Shown one piece after another: positions 18,066-26,650 of a stretch of DNA of 64,000 bases (position 1 is its first letter; each line of letters starts with the position of its first letter). The translations under genes were made by a program, and so were the position numbers. The notes beneath the pieces are model-generated. The model worked only from the letters and a program-made list of their open reading frames with translations. It did no database searches and had not been told where the DNA came from. The stretch covers positions 3,286,001 through 3,350,000 of the forward strand of contig NC_018014.1 in the NCBI RefSeq assembly GCF_000265425.1, written 5' to 3'. Source of the stretch: Terriglobus roseus DSM 18391. GTDB taxonomy: Bacteria; Acidobacteriota; Terriglobia; Terriglobales; Acidobacteriaceae.

Positions 18066-19034
18066 CTAGCGCGGCATATCGCGATGACTTACCTTGGCGC
18101 GATACCCGGCCTCGGTGAGCCGCTTCTTCATCTCTTCTGCAAGCGCAACCGACCGATGCTGGCCGCCGGTGCAGCCGAAGGCGATGGTCAGGTAGCTCTT
18201 CCCTTCTGCGACGTAGTGCGGCAGCAGAAACTTGAGCATGTCCGTGGTGCGATCCAGAAACTCTTTGGTCTGTGGGAAGCCCATCACGTACGCGGACACC
18301 TCCGCATCGCGGCCGGTCAACGGACGGAACTCTGGAATGAAGTGCGGGTTCGGCAGGAAGCGCACATCGAAGACCAGGTCCGCTTCGGGCGGCACACCGT
18401 TCTTGAAGCCGAAGCTCATGGTCGAAAGCAGCAGCGTCTGCTCGCCCTTCTTGCGGCTGAACTGTGCGTTGATGTGTGCGCGCAGCTCATGCACATTGAA
18501 GCGCGACGTATCGAGCAGCACATCGGCCACGTTGCGGATGGGCTCCATGCGCTTGCGTTCCGCGGCGATGGATTCGCTGACCAGTTCGTCACGTCGCAGC
18601 GGGTGCGGGCGGCGGGTCTCCGAGTAGCGCCGCACCAGGACGTCGTCCGATGCTTCCAGGAAGACGACGGACGTCGGCAGCACCTTGCGAACCTGCTGCA
18701 GGATGGCTGGAAATTTGTCGATCAGGCCCTCGCGTACGTCGACGCCGAGGACAGCGCGCTTGATCTCGTTGGAGCCCCGCACCAGGTCTGCGAACTGCGG
18801 GATCAACTCCAGCGGCAGGTTGTCGACCGCGTAGAAGCCGAGATCTTCGAAGGTCTTGAGGGCGGAGAGCTTGCCCGCGCCGGACAGGCCCGTCAGTACT
18901 ACGAGTTCGCCCTTGGCAGCGGCGGCCCGCTTCACGGCTGCTTTGCCGGCTGGCTGCGGAATGTTCACGGATGTAGTTTCAGCAGATGCCTTGACCGCCG
19001 ACTTCTTCACAGAGGGTTTCGCAGGCTTCGCCAT
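18066..19034 (-). CDS. rapZ: RapZ-type nucleotide-binding RNase adapter
   Basis: The protein has 322 residues. Residues 1-40 are Lys/Ala-rich and probably disordered. The RapZ core starts with GELVVLTGLSGAGKLSALKTFEDLGFYAVDNLP. In the Walker A loop the usual Ser/Thr after GK is Leu (GAGKLSA), which is unusual. The C-terminal domain has FGCTGGQHRSVALAEE, typical of RapZ. In E. coli the protein controls glucosamine-6-phosphate synthase through small RNAs; whether this holds here is unknown. It lies downstream of hpf in the rpoN locus. Confidence 0.9.
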   Translation of the reverse strand: MAKPAKPSVKKSAVKASAETTSVNIPQPAGKAAVKRAAAAKGELVVLTGLSGAGKLSALKTFEDLGFYAVDNLPLELIPQFADLVRGSNEIKRAVLGVDVREGLIDKFPAILQQVRKVLPTSVVFLEASDDVLVRRYSETRRPHPLRRDELVSESIAAERKRMEPIRNVADVLLDTSRFNVHELRAHINAQFSRKKGEQTLLLSTMSFGFKNGVPPEADLVFDVRFLPNPHFIPEFRPLTGRDAEVSAYVMGFPQTKEFLDRTTDMLKFLLPHYVAEGKSYLTIAFGCTGGQHRSVALAEEMKKRLTEAGYRAKVSHRDMPR

Positions 19035-19087
19035 GCGGAAATGCTAGCACTGCCGCACGGCTGCTCCATCACTCCCGCAAAAGAAGA

Positions 19088-19117
19088 GCGCCCGCGAAGT
19101 GGATTCTCCGCGGGCGC
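19088..19117 (-). terminator. Rho-independent terminator after hpf
   Basis: GCGCCCGCG (19088-19096) pairs with CGCGGGCGC (19109-19117) across a 12-base loop. On the minus strand it is followed by TCTTCTTTTG. It separates hpf from rapZ. Confidence 0.75.
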
Positions 19118-19134
19118 GTTCGGTACTCGGTTCC

Positions 19135-19614
19135 TTATGCGGCTTCGACATCCTGCTCGTCGCCGAACTCGCCATCATCGATGGCCGCAATGGCCTTGCC
19201 GACGCCGGTCTTGCTCTGCGCCAGGCGCTTGGATTCGGGATCTGTCTTGCTTTTCACTGTGTTCGTCTCGTCCGAATCGGAGGTCTGGAGACGGATCGAG
19301 CCTGTGGCGGTGTGCTCCGGATGGTGACTGTTGGTGATGACCTTCTTGCGGGCCTTCACCGCTTGCGCTTCCACCTTATCGATGGCTTCCTTCAGCGCGA
19401 TATCGACATCCTTGGCAGAGGTGCGTGAAGAGTAGTCGCCCAGGGTGTTGCGGACGGTTACTTCCACCTCGCATCGGTTCTTCTCGCAGCTAAGCACTAC
19501 CTTGGCCACACACTTCGGTCCAAGTATCTTTTCGATTCGTGCCAGGCCCTCTTCTGCCTGCTGCCGTAGTTTCGCCGTGACTTGCGTGCCTCTACCGGTG
19601 ATCTCAAGATCCAT
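19135..19614 (-). CDS. hpf: Ribosome hibernation-promoting factor / RaiA family
   Basis: The protein has 159 residues. The N-terminal domain (about 1-100) matches the S30AE fold: MDLEITGRGTQVTAKLRQ, then CEVEVTVRNTLGDYSS and DVDIALKEAIDKVEAQA, ending in the basic RKKVI helix. It binds the ribosome decoding area and silences idle ribosomes. The tail (about 105-159) is acidic and Ser/Thr-rich and lacks the dimerisation domain of long HPF. A strong AGGAGG precedes the ATG at 19614. It sits next to rpoN as in many proteobacteria. Confidence 0.92.
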   Translation of the reverse strand: MDLEITGRGTQVTAKLRQQAEEGLARIEKILGPKCVAKVVLSCEKNRCEVEVTVRNTLGDYSSRTSAKDVDIALKEAIDKVEAQAVKARKKVITNSHHPEHTATGSIRLQTSDSDETNTVKSKTDPESKRLAQSKTGVGKAIAAIDDGEFGDEQDVEAA

Positions 19615-19707
19615 CCTGATACCTCCTTACACCTGTCCGTAGGATGCCGTGGGTTGTCCTTCATGAGGCCTGTGAACACCACATGAAAGCGACACCTCGG
19701 AGAGATG

Positions 19708-19736
19708 TTTTTAGTCCTCCCGGGCGGACGAGTCAA
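19708..19736 (-). promoter_or_regulatory. Candidate sigma-70 promoter of hpf
   Basis: Read on the minus strand, TTGACT (19731-19736) and TAAAAA (19708-19713) are 17 bases apart, about 95 bases before the hpf start. The -10 box is only a fair match. Confidence 0.45.
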
Positions 19737-19786
19737 ATTGGAAGGACCATCCAAGTGCCAAGGTCGTTTCCCCTGGCAAGATGGCG

Positions 19787-21352
19787 TTACTGACGCTGGC
19801 GACGCTGGTGCGTGCTTGGGATGTTCATGTCCTCGCGGTACTTTGCTACCGTCCGGCGCGTGACCTGGATGCCCTGGCGTTGCAGCTCTGCGGCCAACGC
19901 GTCATCGGTCAAAGGCTTGCGCGGATCCTCATCGTCGATCAGCTTGCGCACCTTTTTCTTCAGCAGGGGCAGCGGCAGATCGCCACCCTCGGGTCCGTTG
20001 ACGCCTTCGGCGAAGAAGAAGCGTAACTCGTAGACGCCCTGGGGCGTGTGGACGTACTTGTTCGCTACCGCACGGCTGACCGTAGAGGGATGGACGCCGA
20101 TCTCCTCGGCGACTTCCTTGATCATCATGGGCCGCATGGCATCGACGCCACGTTCCAGGAAGTCGCCCTGCCGGCGGACGATGCATTCGCAGGTGCGAAC
20201 GATGGTGTTCTTGCGCTGCTCGATGTTGCGCAAAAGCTGGATCGCGGAGCGGTAGCGTTCCTTGACGTACTCCTTGACTTCGCGCTCCGTCTCTTTCTGA
20301 CGCATCATCTTGCGATAGCCGGAGTTCAACCGCAGCGCGGGCAGGTCTTCCTCGTTCATCACGACGGTCCAATCATCTCCGCGCTTCACGAAGGCGACGT
20401 CCGGCTCGATGAGCCGCGTCTCGGAGACGTTGTAGCGCAGGCCGGGCCGTGGGTCGAGCTGCCGGATGCACTCGATGGCCGAGGTCACAGCATCCGCATG
20501 GGAGGCGAGCAGCCGCATGAGTTCGCGCAGATCGCGTTTCTGCAATAGCAGCAGGTGGTCGACGATGATGCGGCAGGCGAGCTTCAACTGCACGCGACGC
20601 GCCTCAAGGGCAGGCAATGGCGAAAGATCCTGGGCGCTCTCATCCTCGCCGGTTTGCAGGGTGTGGCGCCGCGCTCGGACGATAGCTGCCTCTACCTCGC
20701 GCAGCCCCGCCTGCACCTGTAGAAGAAGACACTCACGCAGGTCTGCCGCACCTACTCCAGTGGGATCCAGAGACTGGATAACCGCCCGGGCCTCTGCCAG
20801 CAGTTCCGGCGTGGCGATACCGCGCGTGTCGTGCGATGCCAGTTCCTCGTCGCTGACGAGCAGGTAACCATTCTCCTCAAGGTTGCCGATGATGACTTCC
20901 GTAGCCGCCCGCAACTCCGGTCGCAGGGACATGCTGCCGATCTGCCACATCAGGTGATCGCTTAACGTGCTGGGCTTGGAAAGGAAGTTTTCAAACGACG
21001 GCGCGTCGACATCTTCGAACGAAGGTCCGGCAACCCGGAAGCCGGGATCGAGGTACTCCTGGAAGTATTCGCCCATGTCGATCTCGTCGAAGGGATCCTT
21101 CTCGACGCGTTCGGTTTCGGTCTGTTGCTGCTCCGCGCTTAACTCGCGGTCGCCCTCGCGCCCAGCCTGCTCTTCGTACGTCTGTGCGTTCTCCTCGATC
21201 TCTTCAAGGACGGGATTTTCAACGACTTCTGCGTTGATCATCTCCTTTAACTCAAGTTTGTTCAGAGCGAGGACGCTCACCATCTGCACCAGGCCGGGGG
21301 TGAGCACCTGACGCTGTGAGACTCGCAGATTCAACTTGGGTTGCAACAACAA
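19787..21352 (-). CDS. rpoN: RNA polymerase sigma-54 factor
   Basis: The protein has 521 residues. The start is taken as TTG 21352 (LLLQPKLNLRVSQRQVLTPGLVQ), with GGAGAGG at ideal spacing; region I with its Gln/Leu-rich activator-interacting helix begins at once. An acidic region II (about 60-120) follows, then the core-binding domain, the helix-turn-helix (GVHPSTVSRAVANKYV) and the C-terminal RpoN box RRTVAKYRED. It directs transcription from -24/-12 promoters with enhancer-binding activators. None of those activators is in the window. Confidence 0.93.
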   Translation of the reverse strand: MLLQPKLNLRVSQRQVLTPGLVQMVSVLALNKLELKEMINAEVVENPVLEEIEENAQTYEEQAGREGDRELSAEQQQTETERVEKDPFDEIDMGEYFQEYLDPGFRVAGPSFEDVDAPSFENFLSKPSTLSDHLMWQIGSMSLRPELRAATEVIIGNLEENGYLLVSDEELASHDTRGIATPELLAEARAVIQSLDPTGVGAADLRECLLLQVQAGLREVEAAIVRARRHTLQTGEDESAQDLSPLPALEARRVQLKLACRIIVDHLLLLQKRDLRELMRLLASHADAVTSAIECIRQLDPRPGLRYNVSETRLIEPDVAFVKRGDDWTVVMNEEDLPALRLNSGYRKMMRQKETEREVKEYVKERYRSAIQLLRNIEQRKNTIVRTCECIVRRQGDFLERGVDAMRPMMIKEVAEEIGVHPSTVSRAVANKYVHTPQGVYELRFFFAEGVNGPEGGDLPLPLLKKKVRKLIDDEDPRKPLTDDALAAELQRQGIQVTRRTVAKYREDMNIPSTHQRRQRQ

Positions 21353-21491
21353 AACGTACCTCTCCCTGGGCGCCGGGCGTGCGACCCCGCGGGGCAAATG
21401 CCTCGCGAAGCCGAATCGGCGAATACCCGCAGTCTACTCCGGAAAGAAGCGCCACGCACAAACGATGGCACGCTACGTGCATACGAAAGTT

Positions 21492-21514
21492 TCCCCATTT
21501 GTCCCAAATGGGGA
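21492..21514. repeat. Strong hairpin between lptB and rpoN
   Basis: TCCCCATTTG and CAAATGGGGA form perfect 10-base arms around a 3-base loop, 136 bases past the lptB stop and 140 bases before the rpoN start. It is not followed by a T run on the minus strand. It may be a weak terminator, an attenuator or an operator. The rest of the 298-base spacer 21353-21649 shows nothing I recognise. Confidence 0.55.
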
Positions 21515-21649
21515 TTGCCACGGAGAACGGTCTTTGCTTATGCGTTGGAGATGTGGACGGAACCCTTGCAGAATCAAGGTTTACAGGAACTTCTCGAAGC
21601 GGCCGAAGACCGCTTGAACAGGTGCCCCGGGACCCAGGACTGGCCTGCG

Positions 21650-22420
<771 letters not shown>

Positions 22421-22588
22421 GGGTTCCACTACTTCGACGGCCGATGGGACGGGAGGGTTCACAGTTTCTCTTGCTTGTTCGGAATCAGTGCTGCAAACCG
22501 GGATTGCCGGCGTAGCAGTGTTGTGATGCTTTGTGACGGATGTCAGCTTCAAAAGTGCGGAAGCCAGTGCTGCAATCGTAAAGGAAGG

Positions 22589-25090
22589 TCACTTCCCCTT
22601 CGCCGGTCGCGCAACTTCCGTTTCCGTGCGGACGCGATGGCCATCCTGACCGGAGACCTCGACACTGTCATCCGCACCATGAAAGATCACACTCGTGCCG
22701 CTCAGCGTTCCCCGCTGGCTGTCGATCACCTTTGGCGGAACCGCCGCGGTACCCGTGAGTTCATACCGCTGGTCAGCCGCCGTGTAGACCAGCCGTTCGC
22801 CCGTACCGCTGCGCCCCGGCTGCTGCAGATGCACATCCCCCGTCGCCGTCACCGTCTGGAGGTTGCCCGACGGCAGCGCAGTGGCAGCCGAACCGCCGCC
22901 CTGCAAGGGCGTCGCCGCAAGCGTTGCAACGGCGGACCGCGCCGTGAGTTGCGAGCCCGGATTGTCCATGCGAACGCCGCCGCCGATGTCTGCATGAGCA
23001 GGGCCGCGTGCATCCGCGGGGGTGTAGACCAGCGTGCCACCCGTGATGCGCAACGCACCAGTCGGAGCCAGCGACGACTTGCCAGCACCAGCCTGCACGG
23101 GCAGCAACATACGAACGGTACCGGCAGAGGCATCGCCCGCCGCGGCGTGCGCGAAGAGTTTGCCGCTGGCACGGTCCGTCTCGATCACCGGCGCTTCGAT
23201 CTGTGCCGTGGAGCTCCACATACGCGCCAGCTTGCCCGCCGTGCCGAAGAGCTTGGCAGCCGAGCCGCCTCCGGCTACCGTGGCGTGGTCAGCCAGCAGA
23301 TGCACCGGATCGGCCGGGCGCTTCTCCTCTGCCTTACCCGTAGCGCCGGACGCAACGTAGACGCCACGCACAGCGCCAAAGGCCTCTGCATCGCCGCTGC
23401 CCTGGTGCAGCACAATGCGGTCAGCCGCAAGCTGCAGTCCCGGCGATGTGACCTGCGGCGAGCCCGTCAGAATCAGACCGCCCGTCGCGTCATCAAACTC
23501 CGCGCGCGCAGCCGTCGCCCGCGTCTCACCCGCAGTCTGCGTTCCCTTCGCAGGCGAACGCTGCGTCACCACCACGTGCCCTACCTGCACCGCCGTCTGC
23601 ACTTGGCCCGTGGGCGATTTCGCTTTGTCCTTCGCAGAAGAGCCCGGCGCGAAGAGCGTCGCATGCAGCTCGTCACCCGAACTGGTGCGGACCGTGCCGG
23701 CGCCGTCGTCCTGCACCAGTTGCGTGTTGCCGGTCCCAGTAATTTCCGAGACGTACGTCACGCCACCGCGTTGCGCCGTAACCGCGCGCAGCGAAGTACC
23801 GCGCAGAGTCGAAACGTGGATGGTCGAAGGTCCCCCCGTCTTGGCGGGCGCGGAGACAGCCGTCCGCACCATCGCGGGCCCCGACGCGGTAGCCTCACGC
23901 ATCTGCATGCGGCCTGCGGCGTCTGGCGCCATCGCGGTCACAAGCCGTTCCGCCGTCAAGGACCGCTCGACACCGGGCGCCACCTGGTCTAGACGAACGT
24001 GCCCGTCGAAGTTCGCCGAGGTAGCAACGCCCGCAAGGTTGAAGTGAACCTCCGCCCGCGCCGCGCTGCCAGTCGATCCGGCGGTATTCGCAAACTGCAC
24101 GCCACCCTGCATCAACACGTCGTGCAGCTTGCCAGCATCGCCCATCTGCGCGTCCATCTTCGGTGACTGCGCCGTCATGCCGCCCTTACCCTCGAGCGTG
24201 GCGTGGCCTTCCGAGTGAATGCGATCGATGCCGCCGCTCGTGGCGAGCGTAATGAGCATCAGGTCACCCGATGCCCGGTTGTCGTCTGTAGCGATCCGTC
24301 CAGCGTGAAGTGTGGCCCGTTGCGACGCGCGATCCAGTTCGGCCGCAGCCGCGCGTACATGGATGACCTGCCGATTCTGCATGCCATTCATCTCGACCGC
24401 GCTGTGTAGCTTCAGCGTGCCCGTATCGCTCTCATAATCCGCACCGGTGGCCGAGCCGCGCATGTCGCCATAGACGATGTGCAACGGCTGGTCGGTCGCA
24501 GCGATGCCCAGCTTCTGCAGGAAGGTCAGGCCGCTCGTCGTGACCTGGATGCGCTTGGATCCATTCCCCGGCGGGCTGTCGGGCTTCGACGGGGCAGCGT
24601 CCGAGGTGGCCGCATTCTTCGCCGAAACCTCCGACTTCACATCCCCAACCGAATTCACAGAAGGCGTAGGCGCCGCCAGGTCCAGGTAGACATCGCCCGC
24701 GGCGCGCACCACGCCATTGGGCTGGTCGTATTCAAACTCTGCGCCACGGATGCTGTCGGTGCGATTCGAACCGGGCGCACCGTACATGGTGATCGCAACA
24801 TCGTGCAGCGTGGTCTTGCCGTTCTCACGCTGGATCGCCTTGGCTGCGTGGATCGTGAAGATGGTGTGGCCCTTGACCGACTGCGACCAGGTAAAGCCGT
24901 TGGTCTCGCTCTTGATATCGGCGCCCAGGCGGTGCGGCAGATCCATCAACAGCTTGCGCGTCTTCCAGCGCGTGTAGCCGATCAGGCCGGCCAGCACCAG
25001 CAGCAGCGTGATCACGCCGGCCAGCAGCCATCGCCGCACGCGAGTCACCGAGATACTGCCTGCCTTGCCCCGCCTGCCGCCCATCGCCAT
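22589..25090 (-). CDS. LptC/LptA (OstA)-type LPS transport fusion protein
   Basis: The protein has 833 residues from ATG 25090 (or 25084). It has an N-terminal basic segment, one membrane helix (about 18-38, LLAGVITLLLVLAGLIGY), then an LptC-like stretch (residues about 45-130, LPHRLGADIKSETNGFTWSQ). Several OstA/LptA-type beta-jellyroll segments follow (for example DMRGSATGADYESDTGTLKLHSAVEM, ARAEFDDATGGLILTGSPQV and LVYTAADQRYELTGTA). This is far longer than LptC (about 190) or LptA (about 185), so one tethered protein may form the whole periplasmic bridge. It lies directly before lptB. The fold assignment is from sequence pattern. Confidence 0.82.
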   Translation of the reverse strand: MAMGGRRGKAGSISVTRVRRWLLAGVITLLLVLAGLIGYTRWKTRKLLMDLPHRLGADIKSETNGFTWSQSVKGHTIFTIHAAKAIQRENGKTTLHDVAITMYGAPGSNRTDSIRGAEFEYDQPNGVVRAAGDVYLDLAAPTPSVNSVGDVKSEVSAKNAATSDAAPSKPDSPPGNGSKRIQVTTSGLTFLQKLGIAATDQPLHIVYGDMRGSATGADYESDTGTLKLHSAVEMNGMQNRQVIHVRAAAAELDRASQRATLHAGRIATDDNRASGDLMLITLATSGGIDRIHSEGHATLEGKGGMTAQSPKMDAQMGDAGKLHDVLMQGGVQFANTAGSTGSAARAEVHFNLAGVATSANFDGHVRLDQVAPGVERSLTAERLVTAMAPDAAGRMQMREATASGPAMVRTAVSAPAKTGGPSTIHVSTLRGTSLRAVTAQRGGVTYVSEITGTGNTQLVQDDGAGTVRTSSGDELHATLFAPGSSAKDKAKSPTGQVQTAVQVGHVVVTQRSPAKGTQTAGETRATAARAEFDDATGGLILTGSPQVTSPGLQLAADRIVLHQGSGDAEAFGAVRGVYVASGATGKAEEKRPADPVHLLADHATVAGGGSAAKLFGTAGKLARMWSSTAQIEAPVIETDRASGKLFAHAAAGDASAGTVRMLLPVQAGAGKSSLAPTGALRITGGTLVYTPADARGPAHADIGGGVRMDNPGSQLTARSAVATLAATPLQGGGSAATALPSGNLQTVTATGDVHLQQPGRSGTGERLVYTAADQRYELTGTAAVPPKVIDSQRGTLSGTSVIFHGADDSVEVSGQDGHRVRTETEVARPAKGK

Positions 25091-25180
25091 CGTTGTCACT
25101 ATCTTCTCAGAGGGACACACCAGCCGGGGCTGCAAACACTTACAGGAAGCCAAACCTCCCCCCGCGCATCCAATCTCTCT

Positions 25181-25810
25181 ATGGCAGATCAGCTCTATCT
25201 CAGCCTCTGGTTCCCAAACTTCCGTTTCGCTTCCCTGCCGGAGAAGCTCATCGCCGTCCTGCAGCAGTTCGGCAAGGTCAGCGGCAACTATCGCGTCAGC
25301 GTCGCGTCCGCCATCCCGCTGGGATGGAATGAGTCGCCCGTCTTCCAGCGCATCTTCGTGCTCGACGACCGTTCCGAACCCAGCGAAGAGTCCCTGGCAC
25401 AGAACGCCGTCGCCGAAGCGACCGAAGGCCTGCACGACGACTCCGCCTACGAGTTTGAGGTGAAGTGGCAGCTGTGGCAGCCCGTCGTCGCCGGCGAAGG
25501 CCTGGACGCTACCTGGAAGCTGGAGCCCGCAACGGTCAAGATCACCGGCTTCGGCCCGGAGTTCGACGACGCGACCTTCGAGCAAAACGGCCACATCCGC
25601 GTCGACTTCGGCCTGGACACACCCTTCGTGCAGGAAGAAAACGACCTTGACGAAGACGGCAAAAAGCGTCTCGCGCAGAACATCGAGATCCTGCTCGCCT
25701 TCGTCCTCAGTGTGGAGAAGCACTGCGGCATCTCGTCGCGCCTGTTGTGGACGGAGAGCGGCGAACCGCTTGCCGAGAAGCTCATCGCACGCCTGCAGCG
25801 CGTCAACTAA
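25181..25810 (+). CDS. Conserved hypothetical protein
   Basis: The protein has 209 residues from ATG 25181, preceded by a Pro/Leu-rich non-coding stretch. It has no signal peptide or membrane segment, is acidic (DEDGKKRLAQNIEILLAF near the C terminus), and contains YLSLWFPNFRF at the N terminus and VKWQLWQPVVAGEG in the middle. I do not recognise a family. It is divergent from lptCA (90 bases between starts) and 15 bases ahead of the SDR gene, so it probably shares that transcript. Confidence 0.75.
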   Translation: MADQLYLSLWFPNFRFASLPEKLIAVLQQFGKVSGNYRVSVASAIPLGWNESPVFQRIFVLDDRSEPSEESLAQNAVAEATEGLHDDSAYEFEVKWQLWQPVVAGEGLDATWKLEPATVKITGFGPEFDDATFEQNGHIRVDFGLDTPFVQEENDLDEDGKKRLAQNIEILLAFVLSVEKHCGISSRLLWTESGEPLAEKLIARLQRVN

Positions 25811-25825
25811 CGAAAGGATCTCTCC

Positions 25826-26605
25826 ATGGACCTGGGTCTTCGCGGCAAGCGTGCTCTTGTAACGGGATCGACCGCCGGCATCGGTCTGGCGATCGCAAAG
25901 TCACTCGCAGCAGAGGGTGCAACGGTCTACGTCAACGGCCGCACCCAGGAACGCGTCGATGCGGCGGTGCGTGAGGTCGGCAATGACTCCCAGGGCATCG
26001 TTGCGGATCTGGCAACGGCCGCTGGCTGCGACACGCTCTTCGCCTCGCTGGCAGAGATCGACATCCTCGTGAATAACCTCGGCATCTTCGAGACGAAGCC
26101 TTTCCTTGAGATCAACGACGAGGAGTGGCTTCGCTTCTTTGAGAGCAATGTCCTGAGCGGTGTGCGTGTCACGCGGCAATACTTGAAGGGCATGCTCGAC
26201 CGCAAATGGGGCCGCGTGATCTTCATCTCGAGCGAAAGCGGCGTGCAGATTCCCGAAGAGATGGTGCACTACGGCGTCACCAAGGCAGCACAGATCGCGC
26301 TTGCACGCGGCATCGCCGAGTCCATTCCGGCAAGCGGTGTAACGGTCAACAGTCTTCTGCCCGGCCCGACCGAGAGTGAAGGCGTCAACACGATGATCGC
26401 GAAGATGGCAAAAGAAAAAGGCGTCTCAGCCGCGCAGGTCGAGAACGACTTCATCCGCGACGCACGGCCGTCGAGCCTGATCAAGCGGCTGGCAAAGGTG
26501 GAAGAGGTAGCAGCCATGGCGACGTACCTGTGCAGCGAACAGGCCAGTGCGACCAACGGCTCGCCCATACGCGTGGATGGCGGCGTTGTGAAGAGCGCTT
26601 ACTAG
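25826..26605 (+). CDS. Short-chain dehydrogenase/reductase
   Basis: The protein has 259 residues, with AAAGGA before ATG 25826. It has the Rossmann motif TGSTAGIG at residues 14-21 and NNLG near residue 87. The catalytic Ser-Tyr-Lys appears as FISSESG...HYGVTKAA. The C terminus reads NGSPIRVDGGVVKSAY. It is a classical NAD(P)-dependent SDR; substrate and cofactor are not identifiable. It ends just before a terminator shared with convergent glyS. Confidence 0.9.
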   Translation: MDLGLRGKRALVTGSTAGIGLAIAKSLAAEGATVYVNGRTQERVDAAVREVGNDSQGIVADLATAAGCDTLFASLAEIDILVNNLGIFETKPFLEINDEEWLRFFESNVLSGVRVTRQYLKGMLDRKWGRVIFISSESGVQIPEEMVHYGVTKAAQIALARGIAESIPASGVTVNSLLPGPTESEGVNTMIAKMAKEKGVSAAQVENDFIRDARPSSLIKRLAKVEEVAAMATYLCSEQASATNGSPIRVDGGVVKSAY

Positions 26606-26619
26606 ATCCAAAGAGAAAG

Positions 26620-26643
26620 AGGGCGGCTCCTGGGAGCCGCCCT
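26620..26643. terminator. Bidirectional terminator between the SDR gene and glyS
   Basis: GGGCGGCTC (26621-26629) and GAGCCGCCC (26634-26642) pair around a CTGG loop, with an extra A-T pair outside and TTCTCTGTTT after it. It lies between two convergent stops. Confidence 0.75.
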
Positions 26644-26650
26644 TCTCTGT

